In this document: positions 8,119 to 14,689 of the stretch, piece by piece
Numbering within the stretch: position 1 is the stretch's first letter
Layout of the letters: each line of letters starts with the position of its first letter
Assembly (NCBI GenBank): GCA_046566185.1
Contig: JBKHXE010000111.1
Span: forward strand, 1-16,254
Length of the DNA: 16,254 bases
DNA from: SCSIO-59966 sp046566185
Lineage (GTDB): Bacteria > Actinomycetota > Actinomycetes > Actinomycetales > SCSIO-59966
Direction of reading: 5' to 3'
Notes under the pieces: model-generated
What the model was told of the DNA's origin: nothing
Seen by the model: the letters and a program-made list of their open reading frames with translations, nothing else
Database searches by the model: none
Position numbers and translations under genes: made by a program

Positions 8119-8595
8119 TCAGTGGCCGCGTTCGGCGGCGGCGCGCACCAGCGGCAGGGTCCGCGTGCCGAACTGGGTCTGCAGGGCGATGACCGTCGAC
8201 GTCCGGACGACGTGCTGCCCGTCGACCACCTCGTCGATGACTCGCTGCAGGTCCGCGTTCGAGCGGGCCACGACGCGGATCAGCAGGTCACCGGCTCCGG
8301 AGATGGTGTGGGCCTCGAGCACCTCCGGCACCTCGGCGAGGTGCTCCGCGACGACCTGGTGGCCGCGGCCCTGCCGGATCTCCAGGCTGCAGAACGCGGT
8401 GACCGGGTAGCCGAGGGCCGCCGGGTCGACGTCCGGGCCGAACCCGGTGACGACGCCGGTGCGCTGCAGCCGGTCGAGCCGCGCCTGCACCGTGCCGCGG
8501 GCCACGCCGAGCCGGCGCGAGGCCTCGAGGATGCCGGTGCGTGGCTCGGCCCGGAGCAGCGCGACGAGGTCGGCGTCCAAGCGATCGATCGCCAT
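8119..8595 (-). CDS. Lrp/AsnC-family transcriptional regulator
   Basis: This is a 158-residue regulator of the usual Lrp size. An N-terminal helix-turn-helix (about 1-60) opens with MAIDRLDADLVALLRAEPR and contains ASRRLGVARGTVQARLDRLQ. A C-terminal RAM ligand and oligomerisation domain (about 65-140) includes ISGAGDLLIRVVARSNADL. Such proteins form dimers to octamers that bind amino acids or related metabolites. I chose the ATG at 8595 because it has an ideal AGGAGG four bases upstream and starts the conserved MxIDxLD; the frame runs open to 8820 through hppD. It is divergent from hppD and shares an intergenic region holding a perfect 19-bp palindrome. Control of tyrosine catabolism and autoregulation are therefore likely. 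An aromatic amino acid or its keto acid would be a reasonable ligand, by inference only. Confidence 0.92.
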   Translation of the reverse strand: MAIDRLDADLVALLRAEPRTGILEASRRLGVARGTVQARLDRLQRTGVVTGFGPDVDPAALGYPVTAFCSLEIRQGRGHQVVAEHLAEVPEVLEAHTISGAGDLLIRVVARSNADLQRVIDEVVDGQHVVRTSTVIALQTQFGTRTLPLVRAAAERGH

Positions 8596-8599
8596 GTCG

Positions 8600-8605
8600 C
8601 CTCCT
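8600..8605 (-). promoter_or_regulatory. Ribosome binding site of the Lrp-family gene
   Basis: A perfect AGGAGG on the minus strand, four bases before the ATG at 8595, fixes the start of the Lrp-family gene inside a much longer open frame. Confidence 0.85.
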
Positions 8606-8607
8606 GG

Positions 8608-8626
8608 ACTGGTCAACCTGACCAGT
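8608..8626. promoter_or_regulatory. Candidate Lrp operator, 19-bp perfect palindrome
   Basis: ACTGGTCA-ACC-TGACCAGT is a perfect 8-3-8 inverted repeat in the 154-bp gap between the Lrp-family gene and divergent hppD. It ends just upstream of the Lrp gene's ribosome binding site, so binding there would block transcription of the regulator itself. A further TGACCAG half-site lies 42 bases away, about four helical turns, matching the multi-site wrapping typical of Lrp proteins. The binding protein is inferred from position. Confidence 0.65.
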
Positions 8627-8660
8627 GAATCCGGCTTATCGTCGTCCAGAACGTACACGG

Positions 8661-8667
8661 TGACCAG
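8661..8667 (+). promoter_or_regulatory. Second TGACCAG half-site
   Basis: TGACCAG repeats the right arm of the 8608-8626 palindrome in the same orientation, exactly 42 bases further toward hppD. It is a plausible secondary Lrp contact on the same face of the helix. A 7-mer alone is weak evidence. Confidence 0.35.
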
Positions 8668-8740
8668 CGTGTCGGGCGAGGGTTGTCCAGGGGCGGCGGT
8701 GTCGGACACGCTGCTCGCAACCCGAACGCCACCGCCTCGA

Positions 8741-8747
8741 GGAGGAG
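8741..8747 (+). promoter_or_regulatory. Ribosome binding site of hppD
   Basis: GGAGGAG lies just before the GTG at 8750 and selects this start within a frame that is open from 8447. Confidence 0.8.
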
Positions 8748-8749
8748 TC

Positions 8750-9961
8750 GTGACGACGCACGCGGACACCCCGCTGACCCCGCAGGAACGAGCGGCCGAC
8801 CCGGACATGGAGCAGCTCAAGCAGCTCGTCGGCCTGGTCGACTACGACGAGAGCCGCGACCCGTTCCCCGTGACGGCGCTGGACGCCGTCCACTTCGTCG
8901 TCGGCAACGCCACCCTGACCGCGCAGTACTACCAGCTCGCCTTCGGCATGGACCTCGTCGCCTACTCCGGTCCCGAGACCGGCAACCGCGACCACGTGTC
9001 GTTCGTGCTGCGCTCGGGCTCGGCGCGGTTCGTCGTCTCCGGGGGCGTGCGCCCCGACAGCCCGCTGCTCGACCACCACCGCCGGCACGGCGACGGCGTC
9101 GTCGACCTCGCGTTGGAGGTGCCGGACGTCGACAGGTGCATCGCCCACGCCCGGGCGACGGGGGCGACGGTTCTCGAGGAGCCGCACGACGTCGCCGACG
9201 AGCACGGCACGGTGCGTGTCGCCGCGATCGCGGCCTACGGTGACACGCGCCACTCGCTGGTCGACCGGTCGCGCTACAGCGGCCCCTACCTGCCCGGGTT
9301 CGTGGCCCGGACGACGACGGTGCAGCGGCGCCAGGGCGCACCGAGACGCCTGTTCCAGGCCGTGGACCACGTCGTCGGCAACGTGGAGCTCGGCAGGATG
9401 GACGAGTGGGTCGCCTTCTACAACAAGGTGATGGGCTTCGTGAACATGGCGGAGTTCATCGGTGACGACATCGCCACCGACTACTCCGCGCTGATGTCGA
9501 AGGTCGTCGCCAACGGCAACCACCGGGTGAAGTTCCCCCTCAACGAGCCGGCGATCGCGAGGAGGAGGTCGCAGATCGACGAGTTCCTCGAGTTCTACGG
9601 CGGCGCGGGCGCGCAGCACATCGCGCTCGCGACCAACGACATCCTCGCCACGGTGGACGAGATGCGCGCCAACGGCGTCCAGTTCCTCGACACCCCTGAC
9701 TCGTACTACACCGACCCCGAGCTGCGGTCGCGCATCGGCGAGGTCCGCGTACCGGTCGAGGAGCTCGCGAAGCGCAAGATCCTTGTCGACCGCGACGAGG
9801 ACGGCTACCTGCTGCAGATCTTCACCAAGCCCGTCGGCGACCGACCGACGGTGTTCTTCGAGCTCATCGAGCGGCACGGGTCGCTCGGGTTCGGCAAGGG
9901 CAACTTCAAGGCGCTCTTCGAGGCGATCGAGCGCGAGCAGGAGCGCCGCGGCAACCTCTGA
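8750..9961 (+). CDS. hppD: 4-hydroxyphenylpyruvate dioxygenase
   Basis: This 403-residue cytosolic non-haem iron(II) enzyme converts 4-hydroxyphenylpyruvate to homogentisate, the second step of tyrosine breakdown. It has two vicinal-oxygen-chelate domains, about 40-180 and 200-380. The iron ligands are visible: His207 (AVDHVVGNVELG), His290 (GAGAQHIALATNDI) and Glu371 (VFFELIER). Their spacing (83 and 81 residues) matches characterised actinobacterial HPPDs. The C-terminal GFGKGNFKALFEAIEREQ is the helix that gates the active site. The GTG start has a strong upstream GGAGGAG. The divergent Lrp-family regulator and the palindrome between them point to local control. No homogentisate dioxygenase or other pathway gene is in the window. 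Confidence 0.97.
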   Translation: MTTHADTPLTPQERAADPDMEQLKQLVGLVDYDESRDPFPVTALDAVHFVVGNATLTAQYYQLAFGMDLVAYSGPETGNRDHVSFVLRSGSARFVVSGGVRPDSPLLDHHRRHGDGVVDLALEVPDVDRCIAHARATGATVLEEPHDVADEHGTVRVAAIAAYGDTRHSLVDRSRYSGPYLPGFVARTTTVQRRQGAPRRLFQAVDHVVGNVELGRMDEWVAFYNKVMGFVNMAEFIGDDIATDYSALMSKVVANGNHRVKFPLNEPAIARRRSQIDEFLEFYGGAGAQHIALATNDILATVDEMRANGVQFLDTPDSYYTDPELRSRIGEVRVPVEELAKRKILVDRDEDGYLLQIFTKPVGDRPTVFFELIERHGSLGFGKGNFKALFEAIEREQERRGNL

Positions 9962-9969
9962 CCCGTCCC

Positions 9970-10032
9970 CGCAAAGAGCGGGCTTCTTGCGTCCACCGGG
10001 CCGCGATAGGCGCATCAAGCCCGCTCTTTGCG
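9970..10032. repeat. Long hairpin element, left copy
   Basis: The 16-base arms 9970-9985 and 10017-10032 are perfect reverse complements (CGCAAAGAGCGGGCTT on the left). After a 2-base internal loop, TGCG (9988-9991) pairs with CGCA (10011-10014), leaving a 19-base loop. It fills nearly all of the 74-bp gap between hppD and the convergent nuclease-like gene and ends three bases from the latter's stop codon. It could act as a bidirectional terminator, although it has no T-tract. Its centre (TTCTTGCGTC onwards, 9984-10018) matches 25 of 35 bases of the hairpin at 11031-11091, so the two are related. Confidence 0.85.
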
Positions 10033-10035
10033 CGC

Positions 10036-10923
10036 TCAGGCCGCGAACACGGGGCGCTCGGCGAGGGCGGCGCGCACCACGGCGACGACGGCGGCGTGGT
10101 CACCCAGGAGGTCGGCGTCGATGACGACGACGCTCCACCCGGCGTCACGCAGGGCGCGGTAGCGCTCACGGTCCTTCGCCGGCTGGGAGCCCTTTCGGTG
10201 CCACAGGCCGTTGTACTCGATGACCAGCCGTCGCTCGACGACCGCCAGATCGACGCGGGCGATGCGTCGGCCGGCCCGACGGACGACGAACTGGGGCTCG
10301 GTGTGGATGCCCGCGAGAGCGAGGACCACCCGCACGATGCTCTCGGGTGGGGACTCCGCGCGGTCGTCGGCGAGCTCGAGGGCACGTCGGGCCGCCACCA
10401 CGTCGTGATCGTGGCAGCGCTCCAACCAGTCGCCGACCCGGGCCCGGTCGAACAGCCCGGCCGCCAAGCCGGCGTCCAGTCCGGCGACGGCGTCCGGCAG
10501 TGACCGGCGGGCAGCGACGTCCAGGGCGAGGCGCTCCGGAAAGGCGACGCACGTCGTCCGCCACGTCTGCCCCCGCACGGGATAGGTGCACAGGCGGACG
10601 GACATCCCGCGGATCGGCCCGAAGCGGTGGTTCTCGTGGACCACCACCTCGACGGCGTCGTAAGACCGAGTCAGGTCCACGCCAAGAGCGGCCATGCCCG
10701 AGCGTCCGGTGAGCGCGGCGCCGTCCGGCAGCAGCAGACCGGCGCCCTCGCAACGGAGATGGTGGGTGACCTCGACCCACGCGGGTGCATACACGCCCCG
10801 GAAGAGGCGCCTGACCCACGGGCCGCGCAGGTGAGCCGGCCGCAGCACGCCGGCATCGACGAGGTCGCGGCCCCGGAAGACGCGGGGCAGGTCGGCGGGT
10901 GGGTCCAGGTGTCGTCGTCCCAT
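10036..10923 (-). CDS. DUF559 (PD-(D/E)XK nuclease-like) protein with AbiEi-like N-terminus
   Basis: This is a 295-residue protein. The N-terminal half (about 10-90) resembles the winged-helix and linker region of AbiEi-type antitoxins: FRGRDLVDAGVLRPAHL, then RRLFRGVYAP and an Ala/Leu-rich ALTGRSGMAALGV. The C-terminal third (about 190-290) is a DUF559 domain related to Vsr and other PD-(D/E)XK nucleases. Likely active-site residues are Glu194 (PPES), Asp225 (ARVDLAV), Glu236 (VIEYNGLWH) and His242, followed by KDRERYRALRDAGWSVVVID. The lysine of the classic motif is absent, as is usual in this family. Function is unknown; DNA cleavage or binding is inferred. Start choice: ATG at 10923 precedes the conserved part, while the frame extends to 11034 inside the right hairpin. 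No partner toxin gene is adjacent. Two related hairpins bracket the gene. Confidence 0.8.
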   Translation of the reverse strand: MGRRHLDPPADLPRVFRGRDLVDAGVLRPAHLRGPWVRRLFRGVYAPAWVEVTHHLRCEGAGLLLPDGAALTGRSGMAALGVDLTRSYDAVEVVVHENHRFGPIRGMSVRLCTYPVRGQTWRTTCVAFPERLALDVAARRSLPDAVAGLDAGLAAGLFDRARVGDWLERCHDHDVVAARRALELADDRAESPPESIVRVVLALAGIHTEPQFVVRRAGRRIARVDLAVVERRLVIEYNGLWHRKGSQPAKDRERYRALRDAGWSVVVIDADLLGDHAAVVAVVRAALAERPVFAA

Positions 10924-11030
10924 GCCGCGCAGCGTGGCTCCGTGGCCGGCATCGGCGCGGCGCACCGTCGCGACCCCTGTGGACGCGCGTCCCCGGACCC
11001 CCGCTGTGGAGGGACAGTCCCGCGGTGCCT

Positions 11031-11091
11031 GCATTCACCATGGTTCTTGCGTCAAAGGGGCTCGCATAGACGCAAGAACCATGGTGAATGC
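11031..11091. repeat. Long hairpin element, right copy, 23-bp perfect arms
   Basis: Arms 11031-11053 and 11069-11091 are perfect 23-base reverse complements around a 15-base loop. The left arm reads GCATTCACCATGG followed by TTCTTGCGTC. It lies in the 271-bp region between the minus-strand nuclease-like gene and plus-strand hom, upstream of both, so simple termination of convergent genes does not explain it. The inner 35 bases match the hairpin at 9970-10032 at 25 positions without gaps, whereas the outer arms are unrelated in sequence. It could form a very stable hairpin or cruciform. Confidence 0.9.
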
Positions 11092-11194
11092 CGGAGGGGC
11101 GGGCGGCGTCCGGATGGTGGGACGTGCTGCGCCCGACAGGCGGGACGGGGGAGGATGCCCACGTCAGGCTCCCGGCACGGCGGAAGGGATCGCG

Positions 11195-12484
11195 GTGGCG
11201 CCCATCAGGGTCGGTCTGCTCGGCTGCGGCGTGGTCGGCACGCAGGTCGCCAGGCTGCTGCTCTCGCACGCCGACGACCTCGCCGCGCGGGTGGGTGCAC
11301 CGCTCGAGCTCGTCGGCATCGCCGTCCGCCGCCCGGACCGGCGCCGGGACGCCGACATCCCGCCGCACCTGTTCACGACGGACGCCGCGAGCCTGGTGCG
11401 CGGCGCCGACGTCGTCGTCGAGGTGGTGGGCGGCATCGAGCCGGCCCGCACCTGGCTGCTCGACGCGATGGAGCACGGCGCCTCGGTCGTCACCGCGAAC
11501 AAGGCGCTGCTCGCCGAGGACGGCCCCACCCTGTACGAGGCAGCGGCCAAGCACGGCGTCGACGTGTACTTCGAGGCCGCCGTCGCCGGCGCCATCCCGA
11601 TCATCCGGCCGGTGCGCGAGTCGCTCGCGGGCGACCGGGTGCAGCGGGTGCTCGGCATCGTCAACGGCACGACGAACTACGTGCTCGACCAGATGGACGC
11701 CACCGGAGCGGGCTTCGACGAGGCCGTCGAGCAGGCCCAGGCCCTCGGGTACGCCGAGGCCGACCCGACGGCGGACGTCGAGGGGTTCGACGCCGCGGCG
11801 AAGGCGGCGATCCTGGCGAGCCTCGCGTTCCACACCCGGGTGCCGCTCTCCAGCGTGCACCGCGAGGGGATCACCGACGTGTCGGCAGCCGACGTCGCCG
11901 CGGCCCGGGGGTCGGACAGCGTCGTCAAGCTGCTGGCCATCGCCGAGCGCACCGACGGCGCGGACGGCGAGGGCGTGTCCGTGCGCGTGCACCCGACGAT
12001 GCTCCCCAGGAGCCACCCGCTGGCCGCCGTCCGCGGCGCCTTCAACGCCGTGTTCGTCGAGGCGGACGCCGCAGGCCCGCTGATGTTCTACGGCCAGGGG
12101 GCGGGCGGTGCCCCGACCGCCAGCGCCGTGCTCGGCGACCTCGTGTCGGCCGCGCGCCACCGGGTGGTCGGCGGTCTCGGCCCGCGCGAGTCGTCGTACG
12201 CGGACCTGCCCACCCGGCCGATGGGGGACGTGCTGACGCGCTACCACATCCGGCTCGACGTCGACGACCGGCCGGGCGTGCTGGCCCAGGTCGCGCACGT
12301 GTTCGCGGAGCACGAGGTGTCCATCGAGACGGTGCAGCAGACCCTGACCGGTGAGGGCCGCGCCGCCCTGACCGTCGTCACGCACACGGCCCCGGACGCG
12401 GCGCTGGCCGCCACGGTCGACGCGCTCGAGCGGCTCGAGGTCGTCGACGCCGTGGCCTCGGTGCTGCGCGTGATGGGGGACTGA
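11195..12484 (+). CDS. hom: Homoserine dehydrogenase
   Basis: This 429-residue cytosolic enzyme reduces aspartate semialdehyde to homoserine with NAD(P)H, the branch point to threonine and methionine. The Rossmann motif GLLGCGVVG is at residues 7-15. Lys103 lies in SVVTANKALLA, and the catalytic-domain signature GIVNGTTNYVLDQM is followed by ADPTADVEGFDAAAK with catalytic Lys203 and Asp199. A C-terminal ACT domain (about 349-429, YHIRLDVDDRPGVLAQVAHV) suggests feedback inhibition by threonine. This is the typical Gram-positive single-function enzyme, not fused to aspartokinase. I chose the GTG at 11195 because GGAAGGG lies six bases upstream and the protein begins directly at the Rossmann fold; the open frame upstream passes through the hairpin. 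lysA, commonly found just upstream of hom in actinobacteria, is absent here. Confidence 0.96.
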   Translation: MAPIRVGLLGCGVVGTQVARLLLSHADDLAARVGAPLELVGIAVRRPDRRRDADIPPHLFTTDAASLVRGADVVVEVVGGIEPARTWLLDAMEHGASVVTANKALLAEDGPTLYEAAAKHGVDVYFEAAVAGAIPIIRPVRESLAGDRVQRVLGIVNGTTNYVLDQMDATGAGFDEAVEQAQALGYAEADPTADVEGFDAAAKAAILASLAFHTRVPLSSVHREGITDVSAADVAAARGSDSVVKLLAIAERTDGADGEGVSVRVHPTMLPRSHPLAAVRGAFNAVFVEADAAGPLMFYGQGAGGAPTASAVLGDLVSAARHRVVGGLGPRESSYADLPTRPMGDVLTRYHIRLDVDDRPGVLAQVAHVFAEHEVSIETVQQTLTGEGRAALTVVTHTAPDAALAATVDALERLEVVDAVASVLRVMGD

Positions 12485-12487
12485 GGC

Positions 12488-13558
12488 GTGGCCCACCTGT
12501 GGCGCGGCGTCATCGACGAGTACCGCGACCGGCTGCCCTTCGCGGCCGGCGTCGAGGCCGTCACGCTCGGGGAGGGTGGCACGCCGCTGGTGCGGGCGCG
12601 GCACCTCTCGGCGCTCACCGGCTGCGACGTGTGGCTGAAGGTCGAGGGCTGCAACCCCACCGGTTCGTTCAAGGACCGCGGCATGACCACCGCGATCACC
12701 AAGGCGGCCCTGGACGGCGCCAAGGCGGTCATCTGCGCGTCGACGGGCAACACCAGCGCGTCCGCCGCGGCCTACGCGACCGCCGCGGGGATGGCCTGCG
12801 GCGTCCTGGTCCCCGACGGCAAGATCGCGATGGGGAAGCTGAGCCAGGCGGTCGCCCACGGGGCGACGCTGCTGCAGGTCGACGGCAACTTCGACGACTG
12901 CCTGACGCTGGCCCGCAAGCTCGCCGAGGCCTATCCCGTCGAGCTGGTCAACTCGGTGAACCCGTACCGCATCGAGGGCCAGAAGACCGCGTCGTTCGAG
13001 GTGGTCGACGCCCTCGGTGACGCCCCCGACGTCCACTGCCTGCCGGTCGGCAACGCGGGGAACATCACGGCCTACTGGAAGGGCTACACCGAGTACGTCG
13101 GAGACGGACCGGCCACGCGGCGTCCGCGGATGTGGGGGTTCCAGGCCGCGGGGGCCGCGCCCATCGTCAAGGGCCACCCCGTCGACCACCCGGAGACCGT
13201 CGCGACGGCGATACGCATCGGCAACCCTGCCTCGTGGCAGCAGGCGCTGGCTGCGCGTGACGAGTCCGGCGGCGTCATCGAGGCGGTCACCGACGAGCAG
13301 ATCCTCGCGGCGCACCGGCTGCTCTCCAGCAAGGACGGCGTGTTCGTCGAGCCGGCGTCGGCCGCCGGCGTCGCCGGCCTGCTCGCCCGGCACGCCGCGG
13401 GCGGGCTGGGCGCCGGTCAGCGGGTGGTCTGCACCGTCACCGGTCATGGGCTCAAGGACCCGCAGTGGGCGCTGCGGACGGCGGACGGCGGCGAGGTGCG
13501 GCCGGTGCGGGTCAGCGTCGACGCGGTGTCGGCGGCGACCGCCCTGGGGCTCGCGTGA
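12488..13558 (+). CDS. thrC: Threonine synthase
   Basis: This 356-residue pyridoxal-phosphate enzyme (fold type II) converts O-phosphohomoserine to threonine. The cofactor lysine is Lys62 in NPTGSFKDRGM. ASTGNTSASAAAYA and the phosphate-binding PVGNAGNITAYWKGY are present, as is the late DGVFVEPASAAGVAGL. The length fits the short actinobacterial/Bacillus type. The GTG start is three bases after the hom stop; GGGGGA at 12475-12480 inside the end of hom is a suitable ribosome binding site. The 3' end overlaps thrB by four bases. The three thr genes are therefore almost certainly one transcript. Confidence 0.96.
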   Translation: MAHLWRGVIDEYRDRLPFAAGVEAVTLGEGGTPLVRARHLSALTGCDVWLKVEGCNPTGSFKDRGMTTAITKAALDGAKAVICASTGNTSASAAAYATAAGMACGVLVPDGKIAMGKLSQAVAHGATLLQVDGNFDDCLTLARKLAEAYPVELVNSVNPYRIEGQKTASFEVVDALGDAPDVHCLPVGNAGNITAYWKGYTEYVGDGPATRRPRMWGFQAAGAAPIVKGHPVDHPETVATAIRIGNPASWQQALAARDESGGVIEAVTDEQILAAHRLLSSKDGVFVEPASAAGVAGLLARHAAGGLGAGQRVVCTVTGHGLKDPQWALRTADGGEVRPVRVSVDAVSAATALGLA

Positions 13559-14505
13559 GGCCGACCGGACGCGTCACCGTCCGGGTGCCGGCGTCGAGCG
13601 CGAACCTCGGTCCCGGCTACGACGCCGTGGGTCTCGCGCTCGGTCTGTACGACGAGGTCGAGGTCGCGGTGTCGGGCGAGCCCGGGGCGCGGGTCGTGGC
13701 CTCCGGCGAGGGCGCCGACGTCGTCCCCGACGGCGAGGAGCACCTCGTGGTCCGGTCGATCCGGGCGGCGCTCGCCCATTTCGGCGCGCGTGAGCGGGTG
13801 GGCCTGGACCTGGTGTGCCGCAACGCTGTTCCGCACGGACGAGGCCTGGGATCGTCCGCCACCGCGATCGTCACCGGCGTCGCCGCCGCCCGCGCGCTGC
13901 TGCCGGAGGGGGCCGCGTCGGTGCAGGACGTCGTCCACCTCGCCTCCGACCTCGAGGGACACCCGGACAACGCGGCCGCGTCGGTGCTGGGCGGCATGAC
14001 GCTCGGGTGGCGGGAGGGTGACGGCCACTGGCGCGCCGTGCGCCTCGACGTCCACCCGGACGTCGAGGCGGTGGTCTGCGTCCCGGCGCACGAGCTGTCG
14101 ACGGCGCGCGCCCGGGCGATGCTGCCGGAGGGGGTGTCGCACGGTGACGCCGCCTTCACGGCGGGTCGGGCCGCGCTGCTCGTCGAGGCGATGACTCGCT
14201 CGCCGCACCTGCTGCTCGCGGCGACCGAGGAGCGCCTGCACCAGACCCAGCGGGGACCGGCCATGCCGGAGACGCTCGCGCTCGTCCGCGACCTGCGACG
14301 CGCGGGCCTGGCGGCGACGGTGTCCGGCGCCGGACCGAGCGTCCTCGTGCTCACCACCGGCGACCGGGCCGGCGACGTCGCGCCGGTGGCGCCGGGGTGG
14401 CAGGTGCTGCGCCCCGGCATCGACCGCCACGGGGCCACGGTGACGACACGCGAGCGCGAACCTGGGGAGGAGGGAAGCCGCGCGGGCGCTCCGGTGTTAC
14501 AGTGA
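13555..14505 (+). CDS. thrB: Homoserine kinase
   Basis: This 316-residue GHMP-family kinase phosphorylates homoserine with ATP to give O-phosphohomoserine, the substrate of thrC. The N-terminal VRVPASSANLGPGYDAVGLAL is the family signature. The ATP-binding glycine/serine loop PHGRGLGSSA is at 93-102, and the C-terminal ATVSGAGPSVLVL is the third GHMP motif. The GTG start overlaps the thrC stop in a GTGA arrangement (13555-13558), which suggests translational coupling. The last 25 residues are hydrophilic and poorly conserved in appearance. The stop codon overlaps a TACAGT hexamer that may be the rho promoter. Confidence 0.95.
   Translation: MRPTGRVTVRVPASSANLGPGYDAVGLALGLYDEVEVAVSGEPGARVVASGEGADVVPDGEEHLVVRSIRAALAHFGARERVGLDLVCRNAVPHGRGLGSSATAIVTGVAAARALLPEGAASVQDVVHLASDLEGHPDNAAASVLGGMTLGWREGDGHWRAVRLDVHPDVEAVVCVPAHELSTARARAMLPEGVSHGDAAFTAGRAALLVEAMTRSPHLLLAATEERLHQTQRGPAMPETLALVRDLRRAGLAATVSGAGPSVLVLTTGDRAGDVAPVAPGWQVLRPGIDRHGATVTTREREPGEEGSRAGAPVLQ
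14498..14503 (+). promoter_or_regulatory. Possible -10 box for rho
   Basis: TACAGT at the very end of thrB is a good actinobacterial -10 hexamer, identical to the one before the AceE-like gene at 723-728. Transcription from it would start near 14510 and give rho a leader of about 180 nt. No convincing -35 box is seen. Confidence 0.4.
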
Positions 14506-14689
14506 TCGCGCACCCGGGGCCTGCCAGGCCCGGGATTCCCGATCTCGGCCGTCGGCCCCAGTGCACCCCGCCGCAACCTGTGCGTCGCACCCCCTGCGAC
14601 GCCTGCGGCGTTGATTCCATAACCGGCGATCAGTCCGGACACCCGCGACTCATCTGACGAGTCGCCGACGAGGGGACGAGGAAACCTTC
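14506..14689 (+). other. Structured, C-rich leader of rho
   Basis: This 184-bp stretch between thrB and rho holds no gene. It contains three hairpins. At 14513-14534, CCCGGGGCCT-GCC-AGGCCCGGG has one bulged G. At 14582-14602, GCGTCGCA-CCCCC-TGCGACGC is perfect. At 14645-14665, GCGACTC-ATCTGAC-GAGTCGC is perfect. None has a T-tract, though the first could attenuate read-through from the thr operon. The stretches between are cytosine-rich, as Rho loading sites are. Long leaders are known for other bacterial rho genes, where Rho autoregulates by terminating early; that role here is inference. GAGGA at 14678-14682 is the ribosome binding site. Confidence 0.5.

Noticed and set aside
9970..11091. 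Classical insertion sequence or transposon bounded by terminal inverted repeats
   Set aside because: The outer arms of the two hairpins do not match each other, no target duplication is visible, and the enclosed protein is not a known transposase. I therefore describe it as a hairpin-associated unit, not an IS.
10166..13447. Very long minus-strand open frame (1093 codons) across hom, thrC and the nuclease-like gene
   Set aside because: It is an antisense shadow caused by GC-rich codon use; its translation is low-complexity Arg/Gly/Asp-rich with no family motif, while hom and thrC on the plus strand are unmistakable.
14655..14684. CTGACGA followed by GAAA in the rho leader, resembling a hammerhead ribozyme core
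   Set aside because: The bases between do not form a convincing stem II, and the CTGAC forms the loop of a simple perfect 7-bp hairpin with no cleavage-site strand; coincidence is likelier.
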